Of a DNA stretch of 64,000 bases, positions 60,683-64,000 are shown in pieces. The notes below the pieces were generated by a model, which saw nothing but the letters and a program-made list of their open reading frames with translations, was not told where the DNA came from and did no database searches. The stretch is from Chryseobacterium sp. c4a. Its GTDB lineage: Bacteria > Bacteroidota > Bacteroidia > Flavobacteriales > Weeksellaceae. The DNA lies in assembly GCF_009900745.1 (NCBI RefSeq), contig NZ_WXVU01000001.1:186001-250000 (forward strand), in the 5' to 3' direction. Numbering within the stretch: the first letter of the stretch is position 1; the number at the start of each line of letters is the position of its first letter. Both the position numbers and the translations under genes were made by a program.

Positions 60683-61243
60683 TTATTTTTCGCCCATTAT
60701 CTTATCTTTCTCCTTCTGAAATTCTTCTTCAGATAAAACACCGGAATCTTTTAATTCTTTAATCTTTTTCAGCTTATCATATTTGGTTTCTGAATTTTGA
60801 TTTTGAGATTTTTCTTTAGGTAAAAACTCTTCAGGAATGATCAGCTCGCCGGATTTAATGGCATTCTCAATATCAATTTCATAATTCATAAGCCCACTTC
60901 CTATCTTAGCATAGTACACAAAACCATTTCGTTTGTTTCCTCTGGGCATGATTTTTTTAACCTTGAAAGTCAATCCTGAATTACTTCTTTTAAAAGAATT
61001 TGCCTGATTGGCCAATCCCTGATAACCTGTTGTAGAAGTGTAATTGAACATCGAGGATGCGTTGGTTCTGATAAATTTAAAATCACCATCATTCATGGAA
61101 CCTGTCCCGATTTTTAAGTCTAACCCTTCATATACTTTAAACCCTGTGGTAGTGGTTAAGGTATCGTTCTCAAATTTTGGTGGATTTTGAGCAAAAGAAA
61201 CCCCGAAAACTAAAAGGGTCAATAGAAATACTAGTCTGTTCAT
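60683..61243 (-). CDS. exported protein with SHOCT C-terminus
   Basis: The 186-residue protein has a signal peptide (LVFLLTLLVFGVSFAQ), a middle beta-rich domain, and a C-terminal SHOCT helix pair (YDKLKKIKELKDSGVLSEEE near 155-174, then FQKEKDKIMGE). SHOCT is a short oligomerisation motif often fused to membrane or secreted proteins. The middle domain is unrecognised. It has its own terminator. Confidence 0.8.
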   Translation of the reverse strand: MNRLVFLLTLLVFGVSFAQNPPKFENDTLTTTTGFKVYEGLDLKIGTGSMNDGDFKFIRTNASSMFNYTSTTGYQGLANQANSFKRSNSGLTFKVKKIMPRGNKRNGFVYYAKIGSGLMNYEIDIENAIKSGELIIPEEFLPKEKSQNQNSETKYDKLKKIKELKDSGVLSEEEFQKEKDKIMGEK

Positions 61244-61335
61244 TGTTTTATTTTTTAATAATCAAATTGATCGTCAAAAGTAAAACAAGCTGTAGGAGCT
61301 ACCTTACGGGAATCCTTATCTGTATATAATTTGTT

Positions 61336-61746
61336 TCAATACAAAATGTCTGCATCCGAATCTATAAGAAACAAAGCTTCAGAAAAAGTATCTGCAATCA
61401 ACTCTGGCGTTTCACCACAATTCTTAAAGATTCCTTTTTCTCCTTTCAGAAATCCGATATGATGAGAATTGATTAAATAGTCTGCAAATATGATGAAGCT
61501 CTTATCAGTTTCGTTATGATATTCTTCCTGAATTCTTGCTAAAGGCCAGATCGAAAACATATTTTTTGTCCAGTCCCAGTCCATAAAACCGTCCATTTGT
61601 AAGTAAAATTCTTTAAAGTCATCAGGGAATTGAAATTGGATTATTTCTTCTGTTACTTTAATAGATTCTTCTGTTGCAGGCGGGCTAAGTTTTATATTTT
61701 CACTTGCCCATGTTTCTTTAAGCTTTTCAATCTTAATAATGATCAT
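61336..61746 (-). CDS. SMI1/KNR4 (SUKH) family protein
   Basis: The 136-residue protein matches SUKH: LSPPATEESIKVTEEIIQFQ near 21-40, FPDDFKEFYLQMDGFMDW near 42-59, FSIWPLARIQEEYHN near 67-81, and a terminal segment DTFSEALFLIDSDADI. SUKH proteins act as immunity proteins against nuclease and other toxins in polymorphic-toxin systems. No toxin is present in this window, so the immunity role is a guess from the family. Confidence 0.85.
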   Translation of the reverse strand: MIIIKIEKLKETWASENIKLSPPATEESIKVTEEIIQFQFPDDFKEFYLQMDGFMDWDWTKNMFSIWPLARIQEEYHNETDKSFIIFADYLINSHHIGFLKGEKGIFKNCGETPELIADTFSEALFLIDSDADILY

Positions 61747-61788
61747 TCTAATGATATCGTCTAGAATTGATAATCAATTATTCTTTGT

Positions 61789-62448
61789 TTAAATTAAAGG
61801 TTCGCCATTGAGATCCGTAGTAAGAACTTCACTCATATAATCAAAGAAAGGTCGCATAGCTAGTAAGGTTTGTACCACTTCCTTTTGAAAATTTTCTGAG
61901 AAAACTTCTTGATCGGTAAACTGTCGCATGATGATGAATTGTTTTTTCCTGATAAGCTCTATAGCCGGATGATTTTTATCAAAACCTCGCGGAGCTGTTT
62001 TTACAGAATCTCCTTTGAGCTCTCCGAAATACTTTATAAAGGTTTCATCAGAAGTAATTTTGTTGATTTCTTTGGTGCCGAGTTCAAATTCTTGGCGGAT
62101 GCGAAGTAAATCTTTGGCTTCAGGTCCCCAAAATCCACCCCCAACAAAACTGTTTCCAGGCTCCAGTTGAATATAATATCCACCTCTCAGCATAGGCTTT
62201 GAACGGGAATATCCAACTCCGAAATTGGTTTTGTATGGAGTCTGATCCTTAGAAAAACGAACATCTCTGTAAATTCTGAAAATATGGATCCCTTTTAGTT
62301 TATCGTATTCCTGAAGTTCAGAATAAATAGTATTAAAAAAAGCTTTGTTTTCTTTTACGATCAAATCATATTCAGATTTGTGTTGGGCAAACCAGTCCCG
62401 ATTGTTGTTTTCTTTTAATTGCTTGAGGTATTCAAATGCTTTTTGCAT
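61789..62448 (-). CDS. DUF2461 (TIGR02453) family protein
   Basis: The 219-residue protein matches DUF2461 throughout: AFEYLKQLKENNNRDWFAQH near 4-23, the conserved HIFRIYRDVRFSKDQTPYKT near 55-74 and NFGVGYSRS following it, and QLEPGNSFVGGGFWGPEAKD near 92-111. The Lys/Asp-rich middle is typical. Function is unknown; such proteins are common in environmental Bacteroidota. It is transcribed away from a 117-bp gap. Confidence 0.88.
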   Translation of the reverse strand: MQKAFEYLKQLKENNNRDWFAQHKSEYDLIVKENKAFFNTIYSELQEYDKLKGIHIFRIYRDVRFSKDQTPYKTNFGVGYSRSKPMLRGGYYIQLEPGNSFVGGGFWGPEAKDLLRIRQEFELGTKEINKITSDETFIKYFGELKGDSVKTAPRGFDKNHPAIELIRKKQFIIMRQFTDQEVFSENFQKEVVQTLLAMRPFFDYMSEVLTTDLNGEPLI

Positions 62449-62565
62449 ATAGGTTTACAAGTATTTGATGTTATAAATCTTTACTCAATTTACATAAAGT
62501 ATCCCGGTTTTGAGTAATAAGCAGCACATTAAAATACTGTTGGGAGACTTTTATTGCAGAAGATT

Positions 62566-63234
62566 TTATTTAAATGAATCTAGATCTTCATATACCATAA
62601 AATATATTGTTTCCTTTCCTTTTGAAAAGACATCAATTGTTCCGGTTTTTTGTAGCATTGTGCTTCTTTTGAATGTTCTGATATTTTTACCAAGAATACT
62701 TGCAATGAAATATTCTTCACCTATCGAATTTACTTTAAAGGCGGTGGCTTCTGTTTTTCCATCACCATTTTTTAAAATACAATCTACAATTGTTTTTGCT
62801 TGTAAAGAATATAATAAGATATTTTTGGATTCTTTATCCTTCTTTTTGTATGCCATTTCCATATAGGCAAGAACCTCCGGATTGGTTGGATCTTTTTCCA
62901 AATATTTTTCTCCGGAAATGATGGCTTTTTTTAAATTTCCCTGTGAGAGACTTTTAGTGAAATCTAAATAATCTGTATCAAAAAAGGAAGGTTTATATTT
63001 TGAGAATTTTTTTCCATAATATAAATTTTTTACTTCTTCATCTGATAAGGTTGTGGGGTCAAATTTAAATTTATAGATCAGCTTTTCATAATAGAAATCC
63101 GAATTTTCATTCTGAACATTGACCTTGATGGAGTCCAGATTTATATTTTGTCCGAAAATACAAAATGAAAAAAGAGAGAAAATTGTTGTTAAGTATATTT
63201 TAGATGGTATAGTAGAAAGAAAGATTTTTTTCAT
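62566..63234 (-). CDS. exported hypothetical protein
   Basis: The 222-residue protein has a signal peptide (YLTTIFSLFSFCIFGQ) and a mainly helical body with a tetratricopeptide-like stretch (KAIISGEKYLEKDPTNPEVL near 98-117). The C-terminal end is mixed. No family is recognised, and TPR similarity is weak. It ends 9 bp before the upstream gene's stop region on the same strand. Confidence 0.6.
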   Translation of the reverse strand: MKKIFLSTIPSKIYLTTIFSLFSFCIFGQNINLDSIKVNVQNENSDFYYEKLIYKFKFDPTTLSDEEVKNLYYGKKFSKYKPSFFDTDYLDFTKSLSQGNLKKAIISGEKYLEKDPTNPEVLAYMEMAYKKKDKESKNILLYSLQAKTIVDCILKNGDGKTEATAFKVNSIGEEYFIASILGKNIRTFKRSTMLQKTGTIDVFSKGKETIYFMVYEDLDSFK

Positions 63235-63242
63235 AGAGTTGT

Positions 63243-63782
63243 TTATTTCACAAAAGTTTGTTCAAGAAGTGCAATCGCTTCCGTTTCTGTTAATGGTGGT
63301 GTTTTATCAGTATTATTTGTTAGGTTTAAAGAAATAAGGTTATTATTTCTTACGGCATAAAGTAAATATGATGTTTTGTCTTTATTAGAATCCTGACTAT
63401 TTTTCAGGATGATTTTCCAAACGATATAATTTTTTTCTTTGTCCCGTTTTATTTCAGCAACTTCAGCTTTTATTCCATTGGAAGTTGCCCAATAATCATA
63501 TTCCCACTTATAAAATTTTTCCAGCAATTCTTCTTCAGATAAACCTTCTTTATAAAACTCAAATTTTTCAGGTTTTCTTACTGAAATTAATAAGTTTATT
63601 TTTTCGTTTTTATTGGTGAGGTGAAACTGTCCCGAATTTTTCAACTGATTTTTATATTCCCATTTTCCAGGAACCTCAAATAATTCTCCATTGATTTGAA
63701 AAGGAGTTTTCTTTTGTGCAAAAGTAGAAAAAGAGATTAGGAAAAGGATTAAAATCGAAAAAAGTTTAATGTTTAATTTCAT
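63243..63782 (-). CDS. exported hypothetical protein
   Basis: The 179-residue protein has a signal peptide (LFSILILFLISFSTFAQ) and a compact domain with FQINGELFEVPGKWEYKNQL near 28-47 and a C-terminal helix (LTETEAIALLEQTFVK). Its layout resembles that of the protein at 59939. No family is recognised. It is the last complete gene before the right edge, and a TATATTTG promoter element lies 106 bp upstream. Confidence 0.6.
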   Translation of the reverse strand: MKLNIKLFSILILFLISFSTFAQKKTPFQINGELFEVPGKWEYKNQLKNSGQFHLTNKNEKINLLISVRKPEKFEFYKEGLSEEELLEKFYKWEYDYWATSNGIKAEVAEIKRDKEKNYIVWKIILKNSQDSNKDKTSYLLYAVRNNNLISLNLTNNTDKTPPLTETEAIALLEQTFVK

Positions 63783-63887
63783 TTTTAAGTGTAAGTTTCT
63801 TGATAGATTATTAGTTTTTGAATCAATCGCTCCAGTCTGGTTATTATTTTATTTTTTTGTTTTGCATATTTGTGTATGCTCTAGAAA

Positions 63888-63895
63888 CAAATATA
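63888..63895 (-). promoter_or_regulatory. -7 promoter element upstream of the last two genes
   Basis: On the minus strand TATATTTG fits TAnnTTTG, about 106 bp before the ATG at 63782. The stretch 63783-64000 holds no gene; it also contains a small hairpin (CAAAGTC-N4-GACTTTG, 63934-63951). Confidence 0.45.
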
Positions 63896-64000
63896 GGTAA
63901 AAGTTGGGGATAGGAAGTGGAGTATAAATAATCCAAAGTCGGGAGACTTTGTGTAGTAGAGAATTTTGATTAAAAAGATTTTAATCACGTTCCATTATCC

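Noticed and set aside
1..64000. tRNA, rRNA, CRISPR arrays, insertion sequences or prophage genes
   Set aside because: None were recognised on either strand by reading; a covariance-model or repeat search was not possible here.

Overview
The window looks like chromosome from a low-GC member of the Bacteroidota, most likely Chryseobacterium or a close relative in the Weeksellaceae (Flavobacteriales). Three things support this: proteins with type IX secretion (T9SS) C-terminal sorting domains, several TAnnTTTG -7 promoter elements, and family combinations typical of that group (B1 metallo-beta-lactamase, DUF3575-type outer-membrane protein, GEVED metalloprotease, lipoproteins with short Cys lipoboxes). 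No rRNA, tRNA, CRISPR array, prophage or insertion sequence was seen. Everything here was read by eye; no database search was run.

Layout. 1-2030 (+) is a compact extracytoplasmic operon: c-type cytochrome (cut by the window edge), YceI, periplasmic ankyrin protein, and a DOMON-like protein with a T9SS tail. 2.1-5.5 kb (+) holds GrpB, a cytidine-deaminase-like enzyme, a double GNAT protein and a nucleotide pyrophosphatase/phosphodiesterase. 5.5-9.7 kb has two divergent regulator/target pairs: HxlR with an NmrA-type reductase, and AraC with a cupin plus a zinc alcohol dehydrogenase. 9.8-18.7 kb is mixed: carboxylesterase, a small Cys-rich double-glycine peptide, cytoplasmic alpha-amylase, dinB, GNAT, TlpA-like thioredoxin, purine nucleoside phosphorylase with lpxK, and truA. 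18.9-25.2 kb has an ABC exporter, an M43 metalloprotease, and a four-gene (-) operon with an ECF sigma factor. 25.2-32.3 kb has an MHS transporter, a TonB-dependent receptor and two broken genes, one with an in-frame stop and one frameshifted.

From 32.6 kb to the end every gene I call is on the minus strand. This stretch holds ribB behind an FMN riboswitch, a DUF2157/DUF4401/GDYXXLXY membrane cassette, DUF4272 and DUF2200 proteins, an alpha/beta hydrolase, a lipoprotein B1 metallo-beta-lactamase and a hotdog-like protein. A 516-bp AT-rich gene-free region (40468-40983) follows, with five exact TTATNCACA DnaA boxes and two TTTTCCACA boxes. It is a serious candidate for a replication origin or another DnaA-binding locus. 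From 41 to 63.8 kb there is a run of short secreted, membrane and immunity-like proteins (SMI1/KNR4, SHOCT, PH-like, NTF2-like, VOC, DinB, Nudix, DUF1801, DUF2461, serine hydrolases), many of unknown function.

The most interesting items are the DnaA-box cluster, the Cys-rich double-glycine peptide, the redox-type operon at the left edge, the dyad operators next to HxlR and AraC, the duplicated start region upstream of the NmrA gene, and the long one-strand island of small accessory genes.
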